Translations under genes and position numbers: made by a program
Notes under the pieces: model-generated
What the model was told of the DNA's origin: nothing
The model's input: only the letters and a program-made list of their open reading frames with translations
Databases searched by the model: none
Shown here: positions 5,756 through 12,176 of the stretch, piece by piece
How the letters are laid out: the number at the start of each line of letters is the position of its first letter
Numbering within the stretch: the stretch's first letter is position 1
Assembly: GCA_937915965.1 (NCBI GenBank)
Contig: CALGHC010000574.1
Location: 1 to 12,328, forward strand
DNA from: an uncultured Myxococcales bacterium
GTDB taxonomy: Bacteria; Myxococcota_A; UBA9042
Reading direction: 5' to 3'
Length of the DNA: 12,328 nt

Positions 5756-7737
5756 TTTGCCTCCCCTTGCAGGCGACGCCGCCAGGCGGCGAAGCAGCAC
5801 AGCACCCAAAGTACCTTGCGGTGGTCCGCCGTGCCGGCGAGGTGGGCGTCGATCAGCGCGCCGACCCCGGCAGGGTCGAGCAGCGGGTCGTCGGCGAGCG
5901 CCTCGGCGCCGATCAGATCGATCATCCAGCCGCGCAACGGCCCCCTGAGCCAGGCCGCGAGAGGCACGCCGAAGCCCTTCTTCGGCCGCGCGAGGATCGA
6001 CGGCGGCAGCAGGTCTCGGCCCAGCTCGCGCAGCAGCCACTTCGTCTGTCGGCCGCGCAACTTCATCGCCGTGGGTAGCCGTCGGGCGAGGTCAACGACC
6101 TCGGGGTCGAGCAGGGGCGCGCGCGCCTCAAGGCTGTGCAGCATCGAGGCCCGGTCGACCTTCTGCAGCACGCCGTCGGCGAGGTAGGTCCGCGCGTAGA
6201 GCCAGGAGAGCACGTCGCCATCGTCGCGTGCGCGGCTGTCGAGATCGCTCCATTGGGCGCCGAGCCAGGTCTCGACGTCGCAGAGATCGGCGAAGGCCGC
6301 GTCCGGGTTTGTCGCGGGCGCCTCAAGGGCCTCGCGGCGCAGCACGCCGGCGTGCGCAGCGGGCTCGAGCGAACCGATCCAGACAAAATGCCGCACCGCT
6401 GGTGGCAGCGCCAGGCCGGCGATCATCCGGCGCAGCTTGTAGTCGAATGACCAGTTGCGCTCCGACACCGGCAGGCGCTCGGCGAGCCAGCCGAGCGCGG
6501 GTAGGGTCGCAGCCAGGCCCATGCGGTCGAAGAGGCGACCGTAGCGGTGGGCCTCGAAGGTTGGGTAGCCCAAGAAGAGTTCGTCGCCGCCGTCGCCGCC
6601 CAGGGCGACGGTCACCTGCTCGCGGGCGAAACCGGAGAGGAACCAGGTCGGCAGGATCGACGGATCGGCGAGCGGCTCTGCGAGGCTGTCGAGCAGCTGC
6701 GGCAGGACCTCCAGGCAGGCGGCCGGATCGAAGGTGCGCTCGTGGTGGCGCGTGCCCAGGTGGCGGGCGACCAGGCGCGCGTGCGCCGATTCGTCGAAGC
6801 TGGGATCTTCAAAGCCGATCGCGAAGGTGTCCAGGCTGGCCGGGTCGCGGTGGCGAGCCGCGTACGCGACGATCAGCGAGCTGTCGATGCCGCCCGAGAG
6901 GAAGACGCCGAGGGGTACGTCGCTCATCAACCGGCGTTCGACGGCGCGGTCGATGCGACGATCGAGCTCGGCGAGTGTCTCGGCTGTGCTGCTGGTCCAG
7001 GGCTCGGGTGGCGGCGACAGCGGCCGCCAGTAGCGGCTGCGCTCGATGCGGATCTGGCCCGCGTCGTCGGCCTTCAGCTGCCAGGACTCACCGGGCGCGA
7101 GCTTGTAGACCCCGCGCAAGATGGTTCGCGGCGACGGAACGTAGTCGAGCAGCAACATCGCGCGCAGGCTCGCGGGGTCGATGTCGCGCCCGCACGCCGG
7201 GTGAGCCAGCAGGGCGGACAACTCGCTGCCAAAGAGGACGCTGCGGCCGTCGTCGGCGACCGCGACGTATAGGGGCTTCTGGCCCATCCGGTCGCGCGCC
7301 AGCAGCAAGCTGCGGTCGTCGCGCCGCCAGATGGCGAGATCGAACATGCCGTTGAGGCGCTCGATCAGATGGTCGCCCCAGCGGGCGTAGCCATGTACCA
7401 GGACCTCGGTGTCGGCGCGGGTGCGAAAACGATCGCCGGCCGCTTCGAGCTCGGCGCGCAGCTCGGTGTGGTTGTAGATCTCGCCGTTGAAGACCACCCA
7501 CACGCTCTCGTCGGGGTTGGTCATCGGCTGGTGGCCGCCTTCGAGATCGACGATCGACAGCCGCTGGAAGCCCAGCGCGCAGCCGACGTCGCCCTGCGCT
7601 CGTGGGCGCTCGAAGTGGTCGCCGTGATCGTCGGGGCCGCGATGCACCAACGCCGCGCGCATCGCGTCGAGGTGGGCCGCGGCCTGCTCGTCGAATCGGT
7701 CGGGACGCGTGGAGAACCAGCCGGCGATGCCGCACAT
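5752..7737 (-). CDS. asnB: AsnB-type glutamine-dependent amidotransferase / asparagine synthase
   Basis: The protein has 661 residues. The N-terminal class II glutaminase domain (about 1-215) starts MCGIAG, with Cys2 as nucleophile once the Met is removed. It also has FNGEIYN (83-89) and RADTEVL (107-113), which form the glutamine site. The C-terminal ATP-dependent synthetase domain (about 250-650) has the pyrophosphate loop SGGIDSS (281-287), LGGDGGDELF (379-388) and KVDRASMLHSLEARAPLLD (526-544). All key residues look intact, so it should use glutamine ammonia to amidate an adenylated carboxylate. Classical AsnB makes asparagine. Relatives in polysaccharide clusters amidate uronic acids or act in exosortase-linked loci, and the adjacent glycosyltransferase and sugar kinase make such a role plausible here. 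A GGAGGG site 8 nt upstream, inside the end of the glycosyltransferase gene, supports the start. Its stop overlaps the kinase start by 4 nt. Confidence 0.95.
   Translation of the reverse strand: MCGIAGWFSTRPDRFDEQAAAHLDAMRAALVHRGPDDHGDHFERPRAQGDVGCALGFQRLSIVDLEGGHQPMTNPDESVWVVFNGEIYNHTELRAELEAAGDRFRTRADTEVLVHGYARWGDHLIERLNGMFDLAIWRRDDRSLLLARDRMGQKPLYVAVADDGRSVLFGSELSALLAHPACGRDIDPASLRAMLLLDYVPSPRTILRGVYKLAPGESWQLKADDAGQIRIERSRYWRPLSPPPEPWTSSTAETLAELDRRIDRAVERRLMSDVPLGVFLSGGIDSSLIVAYAARHRDPASLDTFAIGFEDPSFDESAHARLVARHLGTRHHERTFDPAACLEVLPQLLDSLAEPLADPSILPTWFLSGFAREQVTVALGGDGGDELFLGYPTFEAHRYGRLFDRMGLAATLPALGWLAERLPVSERNWSFDYKLRRMIAGLALPPAVRHFVWIGSLEPAAHAGVLRREALEAPATNPDAAFADLCDVETWLGAQWSDLDSRARDDGDVLSWLYARTYLADGVLQKVDRASMLHSLEARAPLLDPEVVDLARRLPTAMKLRGRQTKWLLRELGRDLLPPSILARPKKGFGVPLAAWLRGPLRGWMIDLIGAEALADDPLLDPAGVGALIDAHLAGTADHRKVLWVLCCFAAWRRRLQGEAK
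5760..5766 (-). promoter_or_regulatory. Shine-Dalgarno GGGGAGG for the ROK kinase
   Basis: GGGGAGG on the minus strand lies 4 nt before the ATG at 5755. It is inside the last codons of the amidotransferase gene and fixes the kinase start. Confidence 0.75.
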
Positions 7738-7741
7738 GGCG

Positions 7742-8773
7742 TCAGCCCTCCGGCGGCGGTGTCACGGACCGCGCGCGTGCGTCTTCGCGCGCGGTCGATG
7801 GCGCAGCGAGGTTGAGCCAGTTGCGCACGAAGTAGATCGGCTTGCGCTGGCTCTCGTAGTACGTGCGCATGTTCAGCTCGGCGAGGACCCCAAAGAGGAG
7901 GAACTGCAGGCCGGCGATCGCGAAGAAGATGCCGATGAGGAACATCGGCTGGTCCTTGACGAAGACCCCGAAGAACAGCTTCTGCACCGCCGTCCATGTG
8001 ATCGCCGCTGTGGCGAGTCCGGCGGCGAGGAACGCGAAGCGGCCGAAGAAGTACAGCGGCTTTGTGCCGTAGGCGGCCAGGAAATGCACCGTCAGCAGGT
8101 CGAGCAGGACACGAAACGTCTTGGAGAGGTTGTACTTCGAGCTGCCCCAGCGGCGCGGATAGTGGGTGACCGGCAGCTCCGCGATCCGAGCGCCGGCTTG
8201 GTGGGCAAAGGCCGGCAAGAAGCGGTGCATCTCGCCATAGAGGTGGATGTCCTCGACGATCTCGCGCCGGAACGCCTTGAGGGTGCAGCCATAGTCGTGC
8301 AGACGAACGCCGGTGACGCGGCCGATGACGCTGTTGCCGATGCGCGAGGGCAAGTTCACCGTCAGCGCTGCATCTTTGCGGTTCTCGCGCCAACCGGCGA
8401 CTACGTCGTAGCCTTCCTCGAGTTTGGCGAGCAGCCTGGGGATGTCTGCCGGATCGTTTTGCAGGTCGGCGTCGATGGGCAGGACCACCTGGCCGCGGGC
8501 GTGCTCGAAGCCCGCCGCCATCGCCGCCGTCTGGCCGAAGTTGCGCCGGAATTGAATCACTTTGACGCGCTCGTCGCTCTCGGCCAACTGCTCCAGAACC
8601 GCGTACGAGCCATCGACCGAGCCGTCGTCGACGTAGAGGACCTCCCAGGAGCGCCCGGTCGGCTCCAGGGCGGCCACGAGGGCTTCGTGCAGGTGGGGGA
8701 CGCTCTCCTCTTCGTTGTAGACCGGGACGACGATCGACAATTCGGGGATGGAGTTGGTCGAGGTCGCAGTCAT
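7742..8773 (-). CDS. GT2 membrane glycosyltransferase, GtrB/DPMS-like
   Basis: The protein has 343 residues from the ATG at 8773; a GTG one codon earlier (8776) is an equal alternative. Positions below count from the GTG. The GT-A domain opens with LSIVVPVYNEEES (13-25) and has the nucleotide-sugar VDDGS (49-53), the metal-binding DAD (D102, D104) with LQNDP (105-109), and the acceptor-side RRWGSSKYN (208-216). Two C-terminal hydrophobic helices (about 239-262 and 276-300) anchor it in the membrane. The YYESQRKPIYFVRN tail is typical of bacterial polyprenyl-phosphate glycosyltransferases. The family moves a sugar from UDP-, GDP- or similar donors onto undecaprenyl phosphate, for use on the periplasmic side in glycan or lipid decoration. 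The donor sugar cannot be read from sequence. It is the first gene of the operon, ends 4 nt before asnB, and follows a candidate promoter. Confidence 0.93.
   Translation of the reverse strand: MTATSTNSIPELSIVVPVYNEEESVPHLHEALVAALEPTGRSWEVLYVDDGSVDGSYAVLEQLAESDERVKVIQFRRNFGQTAAMAAGFEHARGQVVLPIDADLQNDPADIPRLLAKLEEGYDVVAGWRENRKDAALTVNLPSRIGNSVIGRVTGVRLHDYGCTLKAFRREIVEDIHLYGEMHRFLPAFAHQAGARIAELPVTHYPRRWGSSKYNLSKTFRVLLDLLTVHFLAAYGTKPLYFFGRFAFLAAGLATAAITWTAVQKLFFGVFVKDQPMFLIGIFFAIAGLQFLLFGVLAELNMRTYYESQRKPIYFVRNWLNLAAPSTAREDARARSVTPPPEG
7746..7751 (-). promoter_or_regulatory. Shine-Dalgarno GGAGGG for asnB
   Basis: GGAGGG lies 8 nt before the asnB ATG at 7737, within the last codons of the upstream glycosyltransferase gene. 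This supports tightly linked translation. Confidence 0.65.
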
Positions 8774-8808
8774 CACAGGGTTCCCTTGGTCGAGCGGGGC
8801 GGGGCGGA

Positions 8809-8837
8809 AGTGTAGGCGGGGTGCGGCGGCGCGGCAA
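8809..8837 (-). promoter_or_regulatory. Candidate sigma70-type promoter of the glycosyltransferase operon
   Basis: On the minus strand, TTGCCG (8837-8832) and TACACT (8814-8809) are separated by exactly 17 nt. Each matches four of six consensus positions. Transcription would start near 8802, leaving about 30 nt before the glycosyltransferase ATG, which fits. The 107-nt gap between the two minus-strand operons holds no other obvious signal. Confidence 0.5.
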
Positions 8838-8880
8838 CGCTCTTCGAGACGCTACGCCCTGCCAGCGTACGACATTATCG

Positions 8881-9639
8881 CTACCCCGCTCGCGAAGACG
8901 CCGCCCGCAAGCCGCTCGCCTCGACCACCTCGAACCGGGTCTTTGATGGTCGCAGGGCGAGCTCGGCCAGGGCTTCGCCGAGTGCCGCGCCGTTCATGGA
9001 CGCGTAGCGGTCGCGCAGTCCGGCCGCGCCCAGGGCGCCGACGCAGCCCAGGAGGCCATCGACGAGCCGCGATCCGACCCGCTCGATCGGTCGGGAGTCG
9101 TCGCGATCTGCGCCACTGATGAACGAGGGCCGCGCAACCAGCACCTCGATGCCGGCCGCGCGCAGGTGTTCCTCGACGCGCCAGCGGGCCTGCAGATACG
9201 CCCCCCGGCTCGATGGCCCAACGCCGAGGGACGACAGGTAGACGAATCGGGGTGTAGGCGTGCAGCTTCTTGCCGCGTCGGCGAGCAGCACGGTCAGGCC
9301 AACGTCGACCGCATCGTAGGATTCGGCGGCCGGATCGGTGCCCCCATCGCGCGCTCGCGCCGCCCGACCGCTGCTGGTGCCCAGCAGACCGAAGACGAGG
9401 TCGGCACGCAGCGTGGCCAGGCGCTTTGCCATCGCGTCGGCCTGCCACGGTGTCGTATCGACCTCCGCCCCGAGGGCCTCGAAATGCCGACGCCAATGGA
9501 CCAGGCGGCCCGAGTCAGGGCGAACGTGACATAGGGTGCGGACGCCGCGACCGCGCAGGGCGGCGACCACGTGCCGGCCCGTGTAGCCGGTCGCTCCCGC
9601 GACAAAGGCGATCTTCGCCGCTGGGATTGTGTCGATCAC
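8881..9639 (-). CDS. Atypical SDR-family NAD(P)-binding oxidoreductase (TIP30/NmrA-like)
   Basis: The protein has 252 residues from the GTG at 9639. A Rossmann fold starts at residue 10 with the nucleotide-binding GATGYTG (15-21), the atypical-SDR form of the motif. FVYLSSLGVG (132-141) is the strand carrying the SDR serine. YLQARWRVEEHL (148-159) matches the position of the catalytic Y-x3-K of TIP30/HTATIP2-like proteins, but the lysine is replaced by Arg152. ARPSFISG (169-176) follows the usual 'RP..i.G' pattern. Substrate is unknown. Members act as oxidoreductases, quinone or flavin-linked reductases, or redox-sensing regulators, and the missing Lys leaves activity uncertain. The GTG overlaps the tlyA stop (GTGA) and follows a strong GGGAGAGG, which fixes the start although the frame is open further upstream. 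It is the last gene of the xseB-tlyA operon. Confidence 0.85.
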   Translation of the reverse strand: MIDTIPAAKIAFVAGATGYTGRHVVAALRGRGVRTLCHVRPDSGRLVHWRRHFEALGAEVDTTPWQADAMAKRLATLRADLVFGLLGTSSGRAARARDGGTDPAAESYDAVDVGLTVLLADAARSCTPTPRFVYLSSLGVGPSSRGAYLQARWRVEEHLRAAGIEVLVARPSFISGADRDDSRPIERVGSRLVDGLLGCVGALGAAGLRDRYASMNGAALGEALAELALRPSKTRFEVVEASGLRAASSRAG

Positions 9640-10421
9640 GGTGCCTCTCCCGTCGATGTGGTGCTCAGCGCCGGTGGAGCGAGCAGCAGAAAGACCTCGA
9701 TGTTGCCCTTTGGGCCCGGCAGCGTGCTCTCGGACTCGCCCTCGACCCGCCAGCCCAGTGAGCGGCCGACTTCGGCCACCTCGTCGACGACGCGCCGGCG
9801 GATCGCCGCATCGCGGACGACGCCGCCGGGCTCGACCTCGCCTCGGCCTGCCTCGAACTGCGGCTTGACCATGGCGAGGATACGGCCCGTATCGGTCACG
9901 ATCGTCGTCAGCGCCGGCAACAGGGCGGCGAGACCAATGAAGCTGACATCGACGGTCACCAGCTCCGCGAGCCACGGCAGACCCTCGGGTCGCAGCTCGC
10001 GCGCGTGTGTGCGTTCCATGACGATCACCCGCTCGTCGCGTCGCAGTCGATCGGCGAGCAGCCCATGGCCGACATCGACGGCGGCGACGGCGGCGGCGCC
10101 TCGACCGAGCAAGCAGTCGGTGAAGCCGCCCGTCGAGGCGCCGACGTCGACGCAGCGAAGGCCTGAGACGTCGAGTCCGAGCGCATCAAGCGCGCCGGCG
10201 AGTTTGACCCCGCCGCGGGACACGTAGCCGTGGCCGCGGCCTCCGACCAGCCGCAGCGGGCGGTCCGCGGCTACCTGGGCGCCGGCCTTGTCGATCTTCT
10301 CTTCGCCAACCATCACCCGACCGGCGAGCACGAGCCCGGCGGCCTCGCGCAGGTCGACCGCCAGACCCTCGTCGACGAGGCGCTGGTCAAGGCGTCGTCT
10401 GCGGGGGCGCTGCGGGCTCAT
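9636..10421 (-). CDS. tlyA: TlyA-type rRNA 2'-O-methyltransferase (hemolysin A family)
   Basis: The protein has 261 residues, the usual length for the family. An N-terminal S4 RNA-binding domain (about 9-68, beginning RRLDQRLVDEGL) is joined to an FtsJ-like SAM-dependent methyltransferase domain. YVSRGGVKL (66-74) marks the linker. VDVGASTGGFTD (91-102) is the SAM-binding loop. The catalytic tetrad is readable as K73, D158 (TVDVSFI), K186 (MVKPQFE) and E242 (NIEVFLL). TlyA methylates the 2'-hydroxyl of cytidines in 16S and/or 23S rRNA, and its activity underlies capreomycin sensitivity in mycobacteria. Haemolysis reported for the family is not a safe inference. The ATG at 10421 overlaps the xseB stop by 4 nt. 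The xseB-tlyA neighbourhood is conserved in many bacteria, often with ispA and dxs between; those are absent here. Confidence 0.96.
   Translation of the reverse strand: MSPQRPRRRRLDQRLVDEGLAVDLREAAGLVLAGRVMVGEEKIDKAGAQVAADRPLRLVGGRGHGYVSRGGVKLAGALDALGLDVSGLRCVDVGASTGGFTDCLLGRGAAAVAAVDVGHGLLADRLRRDERVIVMERTHARELRPEGLPWLAELVTVDVSFIGLAALLPALTTIVTDTGRILAMVKPQFEAGRGEVEPGGVVRDAAIRRRVVDEVAEVGRSLGWRVEGESESTLPGPKGNIEVFLLLAPPALSTTSTGEAP
9644..9651 (-). promoter_or_regulatory. Shine-Dalgarno GGGAGAGG deciding a GTG start
   Basis: GGGAGAGG on the minus strand lies 4 nt before the GTG at 9639. It supports this non-ATG start, which places the Rossmann glycine motif 15 residues in, as expected for the family. 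Confidence 0.7.
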
Positions 10422-10735
10422 CGGTCCGGATCGAAGGGAACCGTCGCGGTCGCGTCGCCGCCGCCGACGAGCTGTTCGATGCGGTGCTCAGCCTTGTCGA
10501 GGATGTGGGCCGCGCGCTTGCTGACGGTCATGCCGCGCTCGAAAGCCGCGAGGCTCTCTTCAAGCGACAGCTCCCCGCCTTCCAGTTGGCCGACGAGGGT
10601 GTCGAGTTCGTCGATCAGCGCCTCGAAGGCCACCGGCGGTGCCCCGTCGTCGCTGCCGGAGGCGCTGGCATCATCGCTCCCCTCCGCCCCAGCGTCCTGT
10701 TCATCACCGAAGAGGCCTTTTTGTCGCTCGCTCAT
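10418..10735 (-). CDS. xseB: Exodeoxyribonuclease VII small subunit
   Basis: The protein has 105 residues. The XseB core spans about 37-90 and reads FEALIDELDTLVGQLEGGEL, then SLEESLAAFERG, then a helix ending AEHRIEQLV; this is the canonical two-helix pattern. With the large subunit XseA it degrades single-stranded DNA to oligonucleotides during repair. Residues 10-34 form an extra acidic, Ser/Gly-rich N-terminal extension that most XseB proteins (about 80 residues) lack. Two ATGs are possible. AGGAG abuts the one at 10744 but stands 9 nt before the one at 10735, so I prefer 10735. No xseA lies in the window. The stop overlaps the tlyA start (ATGA). Confidence 0.93.
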   Translation of the reverse strand: MSERQKGLFGDEQDAGAEGSDDASASGSDDGAPPVAFEALIDELDTLVGQLEGGELSLEESLAAFERGMTVSKRAAHILDKAEHRIEQLVGGGDATATVPFDPDR

Positions 10736-10744
10736 CGCTGTCAT

Positions 10745-10749
10745 CTCCT
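10745..10749 (-). promoter_or_regulatory. Shine-Dalgarno AGGAG deciding the xseB start
   Basis: AGGAG touches the ATG at 10744 with no spacing, which is unfavourable, and lies 9 nt before the ATG at 10735. The downstream ATG is therefore the likely start of xseB. Confidence 0.55.
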
Positions 10750-10782
10750 GGTCTCGCCGGCGCGAGGTGGCGCTGTGCAGGG

Positions 10783-10811
10783 GTTATAGAAAGGTTGGGA
10801 GGACCATGCAA
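10783..10811 (-). promoter_or_regulatory. Candidate promoter of the xseB-tlyA-SDR operon
   Basis: On the minus strand, TATAAC (10788-10783) matches five of six -10 positions. A -35 region TTGCAT (10811-10806) lies 17 nt upstream; shifted by one base it reads TTTGCA with an 18-nt spacer. This AT-rich patch stands out in GC-rich DNA. Transcription would start near 10776, giving a leader of about 40 nt before xseB. Confidence 0.6.
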
Positions 10812-10847
10812 ACACACGGCCTGCTAGCTCGTGCGCGGTCCACGCTG

Positions 10848-10856
10848 TGCTATGCT
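10848..10856 (+). promoter_or_regulatory. Possible extended -10 element for the RNase D gene
   Basis: TGC followed by TATGCT forms an extended -10 (TGn plus four of six positions), 55 nt before the ATG at 10911. No convincing -35 precedes it, as can occur for extended -10 promoters. If used, transcription starts near 10863 and excludes the alternative start at 10806. Confidence 0.35.
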
Positions 10857-10910
10857 GCGCCGCCAACCACGCGGCCCAGACGACCCGCCTTCCCCCTCAC
10901 GGACCACACC

Positions 10911-12101
10911 ATGGCTCGCCCGATTCCGAACGCACCGACCAATCGGGTCGAGGATGAGGCGGGCATGGGTGCGTTGCTCGAAGCGCTCAAGGGCGAGTCG
11001 CTCGTCGCCGTCGACACCGAGTTTCACAGCGAGCGTAGCTACACGCCGCGTCTGATGCTCCTGCAGGTCGCGACCCGTGATCAGATCTGGCTGGTCGATC
11101 CGCTCGCCGGATTCGACCTGGCACCCGTCTTCGATGTCTTGGCGCAACCAGGCTGCACCGTGCTCGGCCACGCCCTGCGCAATGACATCGAGATAATGGC
11201 GCTGCGCTATGGACGCGTGCCTGCCCGGGTCTTCGACACCCAGGTTGCCGCCGCGTTCCTTGGTCATGGCCTGCAGATTGGCCTCGCCGGACTGCTGCGC
11301 ACCTTGCTCGATCTCCGCCTGGCCAAGGACAGCCAGATGAGCGACTGGAGTCGCCGCCCGCTATCCCCGGCGATGTCGGGCTACGCTGCCGACGACGTCC
11401 GTTATCTGCACACCGTCCACGACATGTTGCAGGAGGATCTGGTTCGCCGCGATCGGGTCCGTTGGGTCGACGAGGAGTGCGCCGAGTTGTGCGTGCTTGA
11501 GCGCTACGGCCGCGACCCTGCCGAGGCCTGGCAGCGGGTGAGCGGGGCGCGCCGCCTGCGGCCCGCCGAGCTGGGTGTCCTCGTCGAGGTCGCCGCAGAG
11601 CGCGAGCGGATCGCCGCCGCTCAAGACATCGTCCCCCACTTTCTGCTTCCCGACGACCGCCTTGTGATGCTCGCTCGTCGCCGCCCCGAGCACATGAGTG
11701 AGCTGGATGGCGATCGGCGCATGCACCACCGGGCGCTGGGTCGCCACGCCGACCAGTGGCTCGCTGCTGTCGCGCGCGGCGTCGATGCGCCGATGGAGCT
11801 GCCACGCGGCCGGCCGCCACCGCGGGACACGCACGAAGCGGTCGCCTCGCTGATGATGCTCGTGGTTGCCCGCTTCGCCGACGAACTTGCCCTCGCGCCG
11901 CAGCTCCTTGTCAAGCGAAAGGACCTGCTGCGCGCCCTCGAAGGCGGTGGCGGCGATCACGAAACGCTGGTCGCTGAGGCGGGCCTGGTCGGTTGGCGAG
12001 CCGAGCTGCTCGCCGATCCGCTGCGGCGCCTGCTGCGCGGCGAGTTGCTGGTCTCGTGCGCCGCCGACGAGCCCGACGGCTACCGCATTGACCTGCGCTA
12101 G
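10911..12101 (+). CDS. rnd: Ribonuclease D-type 3'-5' exoribonuclease
   Basis: The protein has 396 residues, close to the usual RNase D length (about 375). The DEDDy exonuclease domain has Exo I VAVDTEF (D35, E37), Exo II GHALRNDIEIM (D92) and Exo III YAADDVRYL (Y158, D162), so all metal-binding and catalytic residues are present. An HRDC nucleic-acid-binding domain follows at about 217-295 (RLRPAELGVL ... LARRRPEHMSEL), and a helical C-terminal region at about 305-385 may be a second HRDC-like domain. RNase D trims 3' ends of tRNA precursors and other small RNAs. The ATG at 10911 places Exo I at residue 35, near its usual position. An in-frame ATG at 10806 would add 35 low-complexity residues. 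It is divergent from xseB and convergent with the gene at the right edge. Confidence 0.93.
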   Translation: MARPIPNAPTNRVEDEAGMGALLEALKGESLVAVDTEFHSERSYTPRLMLLQVATRDQIWLVDPLAGFDLAPVFDVLAQPGCTVLGHALRNDIEIMALRYGRVPARVFDTQVAAAFLGHGLQIGLAGLLRTLLDLRLAKDSQMSDWSRRPLSPAMSGYAADDVRYLHTVHDMLQEDLVRRDRVRWVDEECAELCVLERYGRDPAEAWQRVSGARRLRPAELGVLVEVAAERERIAAAQDIVPHFLLPDDRLVMLARRRPEHMSELDGDRRMHHRALGRHADQWLAAVARGVDAPMELPRGRPPPRDTHEAVASLMMLVVARFADELALAPQLLVKRKDLLRALEGGGGDHETLVAEAGLVGWRAELLADPLRRLLRGELLVSCAADEPDGYRIDLR

Positions 12102-12126
12102 TTCGTCCTGCGCTGATTCGTCCTGC
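12092..12126. repeat. 15-bp imperfect tandem repeat over the RNase D stop codon
   Basis: CCTGCGCTAGTTCGT (12092-12106) is followed directly by CCTGCGCTGATTCGT (12107-12121) and a partial third copy, CCTGC. The two full copies differ by two bases (AG versus GA). The first holds the TAG stop, and the second supplies an in-frame TGA five codons later, giving a backup stop. Confidence 0.7.
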
Positions 12127-12147
12127 TATCGGAAGAAGCAAGATAGC
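12125..12147. terminator. Weak hairpin between convergent genes
   Basis: GCTATC and GATAGC form a 6-bp stem around an 11-nt purine-rich loop in the 75-nt gap between two convergent genes. The position fits a terminator, but the stem is short and lacks a T-run. Confidence 0.25.
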
Positions 12148-12176
12148 TGCTACGAGTTCGACCCCTTGGCCGAGGT

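Noticed and set aside
5756..6040. N-terminal extension of the ROK kinase frame up to 6040
   Set aside because: It lies wholly within asnB, is Arg/Ala-rich, and the ATG at 5755 has a strong ribosome site right before the DIGGT motif.
5195..9761. Long plus-strand open frames opposite the ROK, asnB, glycosyltransferase, SDR and tlyA genes
   Set aside because: The minus-strand genes have full catalytic motifs and linked starts. The plus-strand frames give low-complexity Arg/Ala/Pro-rich translations without motifs.
9640..9975. N-terminal extension of the SDR frame up to 9975
   Set aside because: It overlaps tlyA and is basic and repetitive. The GTG at 9639 has a strong Shine-Dalgarno and places the Rossmann motif where expected.
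10230..10805. Upstream extension of the RNase D frame across xseB and tlyA
   Set aside because: It is antisense to two conserved genes and unlike any RNase D N-terminus; Exo I would then lie far from its usual position.
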